64,000 nt of DNA, taken from NCBI GenBank assembly GCA_002480565.1, contig DLCK01000089.1, positions 1 through 64,000 of the forward strand, given 5' to 3'. The translations under genes were made by a program, and so were the position numbers. This stretch comes from Phycisphaerales bacterium UBA7800 (lineage in GTDB: Bacteria; Planctomycetota; Phycisphaerae; Phycisphaerales; Phycisphaeraceae). Every line of letters begins with the position of its first letter. Position 1 is the stretch's first letter. Shown here piece by piece: positions 27,601 through 35,935 of this stretch. The notes under the pieces are model-generated. The model was not told the origin of the DNA. It saw only the letters and a program-made list of their open reading frames with translations, and made no database searches.

Positions 27601-27763
27601 TGATTTCTTCACCGCCTATGTGGTTATTAAAGGCTACAACGCTGGTGATTTCAGTAGTCAGGGTGCTGTTGAATCCAAACAGATGATCGCCGTATTCGAC
27701 CGTTCCAAAATATCTCGTGGCCAAGCCAATGTGCGTGTTGTTGGTTATTATGAATTAAACTGA
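24647..27763 (+). CDS. GspK-like tip protein, unusually large
   Basis: A 1038-residue protein. GTAGAGG precedes the ATG. The N-terminus NTKRGSVMLMVVVMLVLMAIIGMAYL is a GspK-like signal with no glutamate at +5, as in GspK. The C-terminal region IPGTINLNTATKSILQSILPI and LIDEIIDYRDMKGLYN is the helix-hairpin-helix-like GspK domain. Standard GspK proteins have about 300-350 residues, so this one carries roughly 700 extra residues, rich in Asn, Thr and Ser. That pattern is seen in planctomycete secretion proteins (general knowledge). It would cap the pseudopilus and is the last gene before a strong terminator. Confidence 0.82.
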   Translation: MNYYQNQNTKRGSVMLMVVVMLVLMAIIGMAYLQLARLDRMASNVKSADNIEIVAAATLAYIGDVLKNDIINGNKDAIFDLAENIDELYDYPSTSTSATFPVLDQDGNAMSEDASGGRLDDTWLASTEPDFSGSAPIWPHITNLNGIFLRLPDTSGTIGYPEEEPVNNSPATPASQQWRFDTDVPFKDAASPTLSASETHYLSYKKPGYSSIGADADGDGILDSKWTWAPIRQLSGVSYVMAVRIIDNSSLVNPNVALSLIDGSNTRDTDGVAPDDDPRWNSPSELDFGRFFDDHDTSGNYNELVKMLEYRLNAALPTSPAGYKPMVPYTGTPSREIFWLNGPSMFSNFNGDATYTTSYNNYSSAEEINLRYRNGLNNPTLNTRLGSSSNGLYNFMRSSVSESSYSPTFTSMQSFFTNDPRHKMSVYTGNSIYIPSTVFTKLDDFSVKVAVNELLDNPPALSDRLWEVFGSIPSNQLATFPHPYDSTTINDMCNQAAVNIIDYADADNQLTPFDSSQMDTTLFGMEALPALSEVYVQRAYKIDSATNRFPPLPAPQVPIDPNKWDLVTSADSSKEVGYAIEIRNPFQMAVSLKDVYLYVNGVKFSNGDVKGDLAAVTGKNELNVGQLVVLYHNSSGGNPSQDTITNLIDPSEIISISDSWPTASGSVRQDCVVELRATIADGSDADSDPDELDWGYQKFDQIVMPASETLQWYEFNNVGDPTGNYIYTQKSVIGSGDGINTILMSNSTDTTIYTNLNTDTTAEFYRLGITALGKTDKSTVSGPASYINTTNLYDKVYFSDLGDIYYVGELFLVNIVGPNKNNDYAKQWDKQTNIANSRIPYKEPAPHGYHPIDRFTIYSPKEDGRDNDGDGENDNSFELLIPGTINLNTATKSILQSILPIEPVTDRDNLIDEIIDYRDMKGLYNTGITRATNYKGIRSLHELYFMTQGTNGGTSLYGFGSTSKDSVRQMMEFSNMMTYLSSTRSDFFTAYVVIKGYNAGDFSSQGAVESKQMIAVFDRSKISRGQANVRVVGYYELN

Positions 27764-27820
27764 TTATGCGTTTCTCGATACATCTACAATATTGAATTAA
27801 ACCCAATATCAAATACGACT

Positions 27821-27867
27821 AAAAAAAGAACTGCAAGTTTAATGAATAAACTTGCAGTTCTTTTTTT
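27821..27867. terminator. Bidirectional Rho-independent terminator
   Basis: A perfect 20-bp stem (27821-27840 and 27848-27867) with a 7-base loop and A/T runs on both flanks. It lies between the end of the GspK-like gene on the plus strand and the end of the radical SAM gene on the minus strand and can terminate both. Confidence 0.95.
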
Positions 27868-27903
27868 ATATATCAATATTTTGATTTCTGCCTACGGTCA
27901 CAT

Positions 27904-29673
27904 TCAGACCTGTGGGGCTGGCATGGGAGCTTGCCAGTTACCGATGGCTGCTTTTTTACTGATAGGTGCGGTGTGAGCATCAGGCTGATTGGATTTTTCG
28001 TAGAAAGTTTGAGGTTCATACGTCCAGCCAGCATCAAGACGAGTCTGTTCTGCTTTGAGTTGGCGGTAAATGTAACGACCAGCCAAGGGAGCGATCAGAC
28101 GGGCTTTAAGACCAAATTCGTGGTAGAACTCTGCGAGTAAGTCATCCATTTTGCGATACATGACTGTATTGCCTTTGAACCATTTGCGACATGCCCATAC
28201 GGCTGCAGTGGAGGTGATGGCCAGGTCTTTGCCATCTTGATGATAGCGTCGGCGGATACGTGCATCGGGGTGATTACGGTGTTTGCGAAAGCCCCTTAGC
28301 GTGGTACGGAAGACGCGGATGACACTTGGCCCGTTAACTTCAAAGTCACGGGCAAAGGCGCGAACGAGCATGTCCGTTTCCATTCCTGCGGGGATGTTGG
28401 GATGGACATGGCTGAACTTAAGTTGCCCATGGCTATCTGCGGTGTTGGTGCATTTGGGGTCGACGAGTGTGCCTGCTTCTTCATGTTCTTTCCACAAGGG
28501 CGTGCCTGGGATTGGGGTGTAGAGCATGAACTGATGGAACTCGGTGTCGAAACTCGCGGAATACTCGATAGCTTCGTCGATATTCTCAGGCGTGTGTTCT
28601 TCCATACCAATGATGGATGACCCCAGCACGCGGATACCGTTAGCCTGGAGTGTTCGAACCAGTTCGTGGGCATCAATATTTTTGAGTTTGGTGTATTTAC
28701 TGTCCTTGCCTTCAAGTCCCATCCAGACCCAGGAGATCCCCAGTCCGATGAGCTGTTCCATGGTGTAGGTGCGAAGGACATTGGCAGAACTGAACACGTA
28801 AAGTGACCATGCTTTGTCATGTTCCTGCATCAGTTCAAGGATGCGCAGCGCCTTTTGCTTATGGATGAGAAAGTTTTCGTCCATAATGAAAAAGGAATTG
28901 ATCTTCAGGTCGCGTTCCAGGTCACACATGATTTTGAAGATATCATCGCCGGTTTTGTAGAACTCAATGAACTTGCCTTTGCCACCGAACATATGACTGG
29001 TGGAGCAGAAGTTGCAGCCAAGTGGGCATCCGACGGATGGGATAAGTGATGCTGCCACATCGCCGGGTTTGTCCCGGAGTGTCACGCCCATTGACCGAGC
29101 CCCAAAGCCTGAGAGGATTCGTGGATGCTTGATGGGGGCATCGACATTTTGCCCAAGGAACTGTCGGAACCAGCCGACACCTTCGCCTTGAACGATATGA
29201 TCCGCATCAAGGAATGACGAGAGGACCTCAACGTTGGCAATATGCCCGCCAATGACAATCGTCGCATTGGGTTGATGCTCACGAATAAGCTCGCACATGT
29301 TTTTGACTTTGTGCATGTTGGGCATGATGGAAGTGATGCCGATCACGTCGTATTGCTTGGTGGTGATTTCTTCGATGAAACGATCACGGGTTGGGAAATC
29401 CAAAAGTGTTGCCGGGTTTGTGATGTTATCGCGGATCATCATGATGCCCCACGACCGGTGGAACATCCGCAGCGAGAAAGGGCCTTGCACGCGGGTCACC
29501 TGATTGTGATACAGCTCCATCGGATTGAGCTTGCGCGAGCCGAATTCATCATCCTGAGCATAGGGGCCAAAGACCGAGGTAAAGAGTACCTTTGCTTTGG
29601 ATCCAAGTGGATGCTGCGGGACTTGTGTGTGATGTGTTGATTCGGGACGTTGCGGGAGTGAGATCGTTGTCAT
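27904..29673 (-). CDS. B12-binding domain radical SAM protein
   Basis: About 589 residues from the ATG at 29673 (MTTISLPQRP, preceded by AAAGG). In-frame starts upstream (TTG at 29799, ATG at 29787) have weaker context. Residues about 70-190 are a cobalamin-binding Rossmann domain (YDVIGITSIMPNMHKVKNMC, ATIVIGGHIANVEV). The radical SAM core has CxxxCxxC at Cys216, Cys220 and Cys223 (VGCPLGCNFCSTSH), then INSFFIMDENFLI and GLEGKDSKYTKL. The substrate is unknown. Similar proteins are methyltransferases or lipid-modifying enzymes, but this architecture alone does not decide. It stands alone, divergent from a LacI-type gene. Confidence 0.87.
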   Translation of the reverse strand: MTTISLPQRPESTHHTQVPQHPLGSKAKVLFTSVFGPYAQDDEFGSRKLNPMELYHNQVTRVQGPFSLRMFHRSWGIMMIRDNITNPATLLDFPTRDRFIEEITTKQYDVIGITSIMPNMHKVKNMCELIREHQPNATIVIGGHIANVEVLSSFLDADHIVQGEGVGWFRQFLGQNVDAPIKHPRILSGFGARSMGVTLRDKPGDVAASLIPSVGCPLGCNFCSTSHMFGGKGKFIEFYKTGDDIFKIMCDLERDLKINSFFIMDENFLIHKQKALRILELMQEHDKAWSLYVFSSANVLRTYTMEQLIGLGISWVWMGLEGKDSKYTKLKNIDAHELVRTLQANGIRVLGSSIIGMEEHTPENIDEAIEYSASFDTEFHQFMLYTPIPGTPLWKEHEEAGTLVDPKCTNTADSHGQLKFSHVHPNIPAGMETDMLVRAFARDFEVNGPSVIRVFRTTLRGFRKHRNHPDARIRRRYHQDGKDLAITSTAAVWACRKWFKGNTVMYRKMDDLLAEFYHEFGLKARLIAPLAGRYIYRQLKAEQTRLDAGWTYEPQTFYEKSNQPDAHTAPISKKAAIGNWQAPMPAPQV

Positions 29674-30008
29674 TGAGTCAAAACCTTTATCCCGACCCAG
29701 ATTCCATTCTGAGTCATTGGGTCGTGTACATAAATGGTGAGCCACTATTCCAAGGCCTCCGGATGCCTTTTTACGATCAGCCTTCATGAACTTGGCCAAT
29801 CACGTCACCAGGGCTCACCTGTTAATTGGGAACATGATACAAAGTTGTCTTATAAATGTCTCGTTTATTTTTTGACACCATCAGTCAGAACACTTTTACG
29901 TCTTGATTGTTATTAATCATCTCTATACGCCTGTTTGGAATTTTTGGATGCATGTACCCTAAATTTTCTTTGCTGGGGACTTGTCTGTCGGAGTGTGGAT
30001 GCCTAATA

Positions 30009-30039
30009 TGCTACTGATAGCAATTTGCTACCGATAGCA
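30009..30039. promoter_or_regulatory. Tandem LacI-type operator candidates
   Basis: Two 14-bp dyads, TGCTA-CTGA-TAGCA (30009-30022) and TGCTA-CCGA-TAGCA (30026-30039), are 17 bp apart centre to centre. They end 11 bases before the start codon of a LacI-family gene. Their symmetry and position argue for autoregulation by occlusion of the promoter or ribosome site. Confidence 0.7.
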
Positions 30040-30050
30040 GAAAGAAAGTT

Positions 30051-31067
30051 ATGAGTAAGCTTGAAATGATTGCAGCCGAAGCAGGGGTCTCCAAGCACAC
30101 GGTTGCCAGGGTTCTTAATGGGAAGACCAAGGAAGTCTGGCCCAGCACGATCAAGCGCGCCGATCACATTCGCAAGCTTGCAGCCAAGCATGGCTATCGC
30201 ACCAATGCAGCAGCATCAGCCATTCGTACCAAGCGTTTTAATGCCAATGGCTTACTGCTTAGCACCACCATGCACAAAGCTACCATTCACTGGCATACGC
30301 AGGCGGCATTGCTCAAAGCCCATCACGAATTGGATAAGCACCTGATTGTCGGGCAGATGGATGACACACAACTGACCACTCAAGGTCAAATGCCCAAATT
30401 ACTGCGTCAATGGGCTGTTGACGGGTTACTGGTCTTTTATACGACCCAATTCCCCGAACAGATGATCGATATGATCAATAACGACCGCATCCCCGCAGTA
30501 TGGATGAATGCTGATTTGACAGAAAATGCGGTAAGGCCCGATGACTTTGATGCAGGTTTCCAAGCAACTCAAAAGTTAATCGCCATGGGGCATCGAGACG
30601 TGGCATATCTTTATTTTGGTCGAGCCCAACATTACAGCGTCGGTCACCGTCAAGCTGGATACCTGCTTGCGATGCGTGAAGCTGGATTGACACCACGTGT
30701 CCATCAGCAGGAAATTTTTCCTACCTGGGAGATTGGTCAACGTACTGAACAGATCAGTGAAATTCTCAAGAGTCCCAACCGTCCGACGGCTGTGGTCACC
30801 AATGGTGCCAATACGACATTGACCACACTTTACCTTGCATGTCAGTTGCGATTGAGTGTACCTGAGGATCTGTCATTGATTGCCATCGCAGACATGCCAA
30901 TCCGCGAACTTGGATTGGCTGTGCATACTTTTGTTATTGATCACGAATCTTTTGCAAAACAATCCGTCGACATGATCCAACAGCGTGTCGCAGAGCCTAA
31001 TAAAAGTTTTACCACCGCCAAGGTGTCATTTATTGAATCCGATGGGCAGACCATCCAATCCTTTTGA
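30051..31067 (+). CDS. LacI-family transcriptional regulator
   Basis: A 338-residue regulator. The N-terminal helix-turn-helix is LEMIAAEAGVSKHTVARVLNGK, followed by a long linker and hinge (RTNAAASAIRTKR). The sensor domain shows VDGLLVFYTTQ, IPAVWMNADL, GHRDVAYLYFGRAQHYSVGHRQAGY and LSLIAIADMP, the usual LacI/PBP pattern. Two dyads directly upstream are probable operators. It leads a plus-strand run with a pseudopilin, a DUF1961 protein and a secreted alpha/alpha-barrel protein, which it likely controls. Confidence 0.9.
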   Translation: MSKLEMIAAEAGVSKHTVARVLNGKTKEVWPSTIKRADHIRKLAAKHGYRTNAAASAIRTKRFNANGLLLSTTMHKATIHWHTQAALLKAHHELDKHLIVGQMDDTQLTTQGQMPKLLRQWAVDGLLVFYTTQFPEQMIDMINNDRIPAVWMNADLTENAVRPDDFDAGFQATQKLIAMGHRDVAYLYFGRAQHYSVGHRQAGYLLAMREAGLTPRVHQQEIFPTWEIGQRTEQISEILKSPNRPTAVVTNGANTTLTTLYLACQLRLSVPEDLSLIAIADMPIRELGLAVHTFVIDHESFAKQSVDMIQQRVAEPNKSFTTAKVSFIESDGQTIQSF

Positions 31068-31112
31068 TTCACCATATTGTATGGTTTGCTTATACCGATA
31101 CAGGAAGTCCAC

Positions 31113-31730
31113 ATGCCAGTAAAGAATAAACAATCCGCATTTACACTCATCGAGCTGTTGGTTGTGATTTCCATCATCTCCCTGCTGATCTCGATTCTTC
31201 TGCCGGCATTATCCAAAGCACGAACCGCTGCAAAACGTAGCGCCTGCGCCAGCCAATTGCATCAAGTTGGCTTAGGTCTTGCCATGTATCAGGTAGACAA
31301 CAAAGGCGCTCTTGTCCGTAAATGGTTCAACGGGCAGTTTCCGTCTTACTATTTTAGTCAGTATATTTCCAACACCTCCAAAGACGCTTACGCCAAAATG
31401 ATGAAATGCCCAAGCTGGAAGTTTCTGTATGGTAAAGAAGCTCGATTTTCCTACACCATCCCGCATTGGTGGGACAGTGTAGCCAGCGAAAAAGTCGCAG
31501 ACACAACCATCATTTACCCAGCCAATGATGCGTTTGGTAAAATGTCTTCACTGGTCTGGTATTACGATGCCATTCCCAAAGACTCTAACAACCACACAGC
31601 CAACACCAACCACTGGATTTACCAGTCACTCAACACAGCGTTACACGATCAGACATTCAACAGTCTCTACCTTGATGGTCACGTCACCACCCGTCCGGAC
31701 TACGAGAAAAGCATGTATGTGGTCAAATAA
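31113..31730 (+). CDS. Solitary prepilin-like protein with C-terminal H-x9-DG motif
   Basis: A 205-residue pseudopilin. ATG 31113 is preceded by CAGGAAG. An in-frame TTG twelve codons upstream is less likely. The signal is KQSA|FTLIELLVVISI with Ala at -1 and Glu+5, ending LLPALSKARTAAKR. The C-terminus has HDQTFNSLYLDGHV, i.e. His, nine residues, Asp-Gly. The gene is 45 bases after a LacI regulator and 77 before a DUF1961 gene. This repeats the regulator - pseudopilin - carbohydrate-enzyme layout at 285-3960. Confidence 0.86.
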   Translation: MPVKNKQSAFTLIELLVVISIISLLISILLPALSKARTAAKRSACASQLHQVGLGLAMYQVDNKGALVRKWFNGQFPSYYFSQYISNTSKDAYAKMMKCPSWKFLYGKEARFSYTIPHWWDSVASEKVADTTIIYPANDAFGKMSSLVWYYDAIPKDSNNHTANTNHWIYQSLNTALHDQTFNSLYLDGHVTTRPDYEKSMYVVK

Positions 31731-31807
31731 GATGCAAAGCAATCAGGGTTCTATACAATCATGATAGTTCCCAACCGCAGTCCATCTGATAAAGGTAGAA
31801 GCAAAAA

Positions 31808-32488
31808 ATGAAGTCGTTTAATGTCGGTGAAGTCGTCTATGCCAACCCTTTGGCAAGTGAAAAAGATATTGATGGATTCCACATGGAAGGCCAGGCCTGC
31901 ATCACGTTCCCCGGCGGGAAGATGCGGATGGAAAACGCGTTGGACCCGGCATTGGGACAGGCATCGAACTTTGTCTTCTGGTGTCCGCAGATCATGCCCG
32001 CCAGTTTTCAGGCCAGTTGGCAATTCCAACCCATCCGCGAACCAGGCCTTGCCATGTTCTGGTTCGGTGCGCATGGGCAGGATGGCAAAGACCTCTTTGA
32101 CCCATCGCTTAACAAACGTGAAGGACAGTACCAACAATATTTCGACAGCGATATGAATGCGTATCACGCTTCATACTTCCGTCGCAAGCATGAAACAGAA
32201 CGAGCATTTACCACCTGCAATATGCGTAAAAGCAAAGGCTTTCACTTGGTTTGCCAAGGTGCCGACCCCATGCCTTCGGTCCCGGATATCACCGGCCCGT
32301 ATACCATCACTGTCACCAAAGCCGACAACTTCATTCAATTCAAAGTCAACGACCTTGTCAGCTTTGAATGGGAAGATGACGGTGAAACCTATGGCCCGGT
32401 CTGGCAGGATGGCTACATCGGCTTCCGCCAAATGGCGCCGCTTATTGCAGACTACAGTAACCTTGAAATACGAGAATTAAAACTCTAA
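31808..32488 (+). CDS. DUF1961 (YesU-like) family protein
   Basis: A 226-residue cytoplasmic protein with a beta-jelly-roll look. SNFVFWCPQIMPASFQASWQ, LAMFWFGAHGQDGKDLFD, YHASYFRRK and VWQDGYIGFRQM match DUF1961, the family of Bacillus YesU, which is often found in pectin or other uronic-acid polysaccharide loci. Its biochemical activity is not established as far as I know. It has a weak GGTAG ribosome site and sits in the LacI-led locus before a secreted enzyme. Confidence 0.78.
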   Translation: MKSFNVGEVVYANPLASEKDIDGFHMEGQACITFPGGKMRMENALDPALGQASNFVFWCPQIMPASFQASWQFQPIREPGLAMFWFGAHGQDGKDLFDPSLNKREGQYQQYFDSDMNAYHASYFRRKHETERAFTTCNMRKSKGFHLVCQGADPMPSVPDITGPYTITVTKADNFIQFKVNDLVSFEWEDDGETYGPVWQDGYIGFRQMAPLIADYSNLEIRELKL

Positions 32489-32556
32489 ACAAACGACTCA
32501 ATGCAAACCGCTTGCGGTTTAGCGATCCAATAATCCCACAGCAACAGGAGTTGCAT

Positions 32557-34536
32557 ATGTTCACCAAGTCCCTTTCATGTAAGGGTTCGCTATCGTTTTG
32601 CCTGCTTGTCACAGGATTTTTGATGATGACTATCCCTGCTTGCGCAGAATCCACGCTATCGCTAACAGCCGATGATCGTCTGTCCAATCGCCCTGCCGAT
32701 CTTTGGAAGTATTACATGCACGGCTGTGTGGATCACTTTGCAACTCCTATCGACATCCACTCCTTGGCTGATTCGACGATCACCACAACCGATGCGGTCA
32801 TCGACAATCCGTACAAGCAACACACAGGCAAAGCCGTCTTTGTGGCAGGTAAAACAGTCGACCATATCGTTCTACCCAACCCCCTGCCCATCGACATCAA
32901 ACCCAACCAAAAACTCCGACTCTATTTCTGGATTAAGGGCATCAACGCAGGCATGCGCGAGGACATCTGGAAAGCACCCAACGTCACCCTCATTCTCAAG
33001 GATGCCAAAGGCAAAACCATCAAAGCCGATGGCACCCGCCTGCACACCGTCGGAGACTTTGATTGGCATTGCTATTACCTGGATACACACATTCACAAAC
33101 GCACTGAGAAAATCTATCTCAAACTCACCAACACCGTACGCGGTAGCGCAGGCTTTACTGCCCTTGGCTATGAATGGGTCAACAAAGCCAATGACTTTTC
33201 AACCAACGACAAGCAGGACCCTGTCACAGGTTCAACTGCACAAAATGTCTATCACGATGAGTTACCATCCCATGTCCAAAGCGCACGCGGCTCGCGTTAT
33301 CCCTGGCATTTTCTCAAAGGTGCCAAAGCAATCCCAGTGATGGTTGGGCAGCAATATGACATTGTTTCCCAAGCAGGCCTCAAGCACTATTTCCAGGATC
33401 ACCCCCATACGCTTCAACCCTACCATCGACACCATGCCATCATGTACCTGCCGGGTATGTATTACAAAGGCTCCGTTAACAAAGCAGAAAACGGGCAAAC
33501 CATTTGGCCATCGCCCTATGACGAATGGATCAATGATTTTGCTCAATTACTCCTCGAAGAACAAGACCCCAAAACCGGCTACTGGCGCACGACACATGGG
33601 TTGAACATGGGGCTGACTTTTCACTATGCCAATATGCTTTTCCGATACTACTCCCCTGCTCGCAGTGACCGTCCCCTGCGAACCAATGGGAGTATGCACA
33701 TCGGTCTTAAGTACATCCCCTATGCCAACAACATCATCGACTCCACGCTTGCCATGCAGTCACATACGGAAGACGGCAAACTCGCTGCATGGAATCGTAG
33801 TGCCTATCGCTACACTACCGAGCCGGACAAGGATGACCACAAATGCGACTTCGGCACAACATGGGATGCGATTTATCTACTGCGGATTGCTGCGTTGAAT
33901 CCAGAAGTGGATGTTGCCCGAAAAGCAAAAGTCTATGATGCCATCAAAGCCTCGCATGCCTACCTGCTTAAGCACAACATCCAAGCCGATGGCACATGGA
34001 AACTCAAAGACTCCGATAAGCATCCGACGCGATCGAGCTACATGTACGGCATCATCGAAGATACTCATTGGTTGGAGTGGCGAATCGACCCCAGTATCAC
34101 ATCGCCCACGGTCACCCTTACAGGCCAGACCCTTACCGCCAAGTTCACCGATCCCCAACACAACAGTGTGCGACTTTTCGCAGTGCCCAAAGATTTCGAC
34201 CCTGCCAAACTGGATGAAACACACATGTTCGGCATCATCCAGAAGTCCGGCAAGCTCGCGTCAAACATGGACCCATTCGTGGGCATGACCTTCATCCGCA
34301 AGGCTGGCAATGCCATGTGGGGTATCAACAATGACATGCCTGCCGAGGATCACTGGCGATATCAACGTTACACGTATTGGAAGATGCGAAAACTCAGCGA
34401 TGATCTGATCGTCACAGACGACAATCACCCCATCACATTACCAGCAACTGCCTCAGGTGAGAACATCGCCATTTATGCGACTGCCGTCAACTGGTATGGC
34501 GAGCAATCTCCCCCGGTTTTGATTACCAAGCATTAA
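32557..34536 (+). CDS. Secreted alpha/alpha-barrel protein, possible polysaccharide lyase or hydrolase
   Basis: 659 residues from ATG 32557 (CAGGAG just upstream). A signal peptide spans about residues 1-29 (ends PACA-E). An N-terminal beta domain (to about residue 210, with YELDTHIH-type strands) precedes a helical region containing LLLEEQDPKTGYWRTTHGLNM, PYANNIIDSTLAMQ, HKCDFGTTWDAIYLLR and KASHAYLLKHN. Paired helices of this type form the alpha/alpha toroid of many lyases and unsaturated-uronide hydrolases. The C-terminal 130 residues are a beta domain. Family and substrate cannot be named. Its neighbours (LacI regulator, pseudopilin, YesU-like protein) support a role in polysaccharide breakdown. 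Confidence 0.62.
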   Translation: MFTKSLSCKGSLSFCLLVTGFLMMTIPACAESTLSLTADDRLSNRPADLWKYYMHGCVDHFATPIDIHSLADSTITTTDAVIDNPYKQHTGKAVFVAGKTVDHIVLPNPLPIDIKPNQKLRLYFWIKGINAGMREDIWKAPNVTLILKDAKGKTIKADGTRLHTVGDFDWHCYYLDTHIHKRTEKIYLKLTNTVRGSAGFTALGYEWVNKANDFSTNDKQDPVTGSTAQNVYHDELPSHVQSARGSRYPWHFLKGAKAIPVMVGQQYDIVSQAGLKHYFQDHPHTLQPYHRHHAIMYLPGMYYKGSVNKAENGQTIWPSPYDEWINDFAQLLLEEQDPKTGYWRTTHGLNMGLTFHYANMLFRYYSPARSDRPLRTNGSMHIGLKYIPYANNIIDSTLAMQSHTEDGKLAAWNRSAYRYTTEPDKDDHKCDFGTTWDAIYLLRIAALNPEVDVARKAKVYDAIKASHAYLLKHNIQADGTWKLKDSDKHPTRSSYMYGIIEDTHWLEWRIDPSITSPTVTLTGQTLTAKFTDPQHNSVRLFAVPKDFDPAKLDETHMFGIIQKSGKLASNMDPFVGMTFIRKAGNAMWGINNDMPAEDHWRYQRYTYWKMRKLSDDLIVTDDNHPITLPATASGENIAIYATAVNWYGEQSPPVLITKH

Positions 34537-34541
34537 AAGCC

Positions 34542-34564
34542 AACCTGTTGGAGGGGAACAGGTT
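34542..34564. other. Short intergenic hairpin after the secreted enzyme gene
   Basis: A perfect 8-bp stem (aacctgtt with aacaggtt) with a 7-base loop, starting 5 bases after the stop codon. It lacks a T run, so if it ends transcription it is a weak or factor-dependent terminator. Confidence 0.4.
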
Positions 34565-34623
34565 CCTTGAAATGGACAATGGACAGCACCAAACGCTTCG
34601 AGTACAATTTGCGGCTCGCACAA

Positions 34624-35391
<768 letters not shown>

Positions 35392-35564
35392 TGAAATAGA
35401 TCGATAGTTCTCCGAATGTCAATTATATGTCAGAAATATCTCATAAAATACTGTTTATGTGCGTTTGCTAAGCCTAATTCTGACACCATCTTGCAAAAAA
35501 CCACCAAAAACGGACAATAGTGAAACGGAATCGACGATGAGCCTAGACGGTCAAGGAGAAACTC

Positions 35565-35762
35565 ATGGCGGTGGTAGACAATATCATGACCATCGAAGCA
35601 TTGGCAGAGTACCTTAAAGTTTCCCAGTCCACGCTTTATAAGCTAGTACAGGATGGCAGACTACCATGCCAAAAGGTGGGCAAATGTTGGAGATTTCATA
35701 GGGAAGCGATCGATGGATGGCTCAAACAGCATCCGAGAAAGTATCATGAGGAACTTCAATGA
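35565..35762 (+). CDS. Excisionase-like MerR-type HTH protein
   Basis: A 65-residue DNA-binding protein with AAGGAG before the ATG. The domain MTIEALAEYLKVSQSTLYKLVQDGRLPCQKVGKCWRF is the helix-turn-helix and wing of the excisionase (HTH_17) family: alanine, Y-L, S-x-x-T-L-Y, G-x-L-P and G-K-x-W-R-F are conserved. It is the first gene of the BREX operon and overlaps the next short ORF by ATGA. It may be the regulator of the operon or a relic excision factor. The sequence cannot tell which. Confidence 0.85.
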   Translation: MAVVDNIMTIEALAEYLKVSQSTLYKLVQDGRLPCQKVGKCWRFHREAIDGWLKQHPRKYHEELQ

Positions 35763-35935
35763 ATGGGTTGCCTTCTGTGTTCGCAAGTTGCTCGCTTGAA
35801 ATGATGATTATCCCGCAGGCAGTATGGCCAAAGATTCAAAATGTATCTGATAGCTCGCTTGCTTTTAAGACTACATCAGTTCAGGCGTTAACGGTTTTGA
35901 AAATAGCACCGCAACCGGGGATCGGTGATGAGTGA
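35759..35935 (+). CDS. 58-residue ORF coupled to HTH gene and pglW
   Basis: An open frame of 58 codons. Its ATG overlaps the HTH stop (ATGA at 35759-35762) and has GAGGAA six bases upstream. Its stop (35933-35935) lies inside the first codons of pglW. The protein is moderately hydrophobic at residues 7-22 and has no recognised motif. Overlaps on both sides plus a good ribosome site suggest it is translated, either as a small protein or as a coupling leader for pglW. I cannot exclude chance. Confidence 0.45.
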   Translation: MNGLPSVFASCSLEMMIIPQAVWPKIQNVSDSSLAFKTTSVQALTVLKIAPQPGIGDE

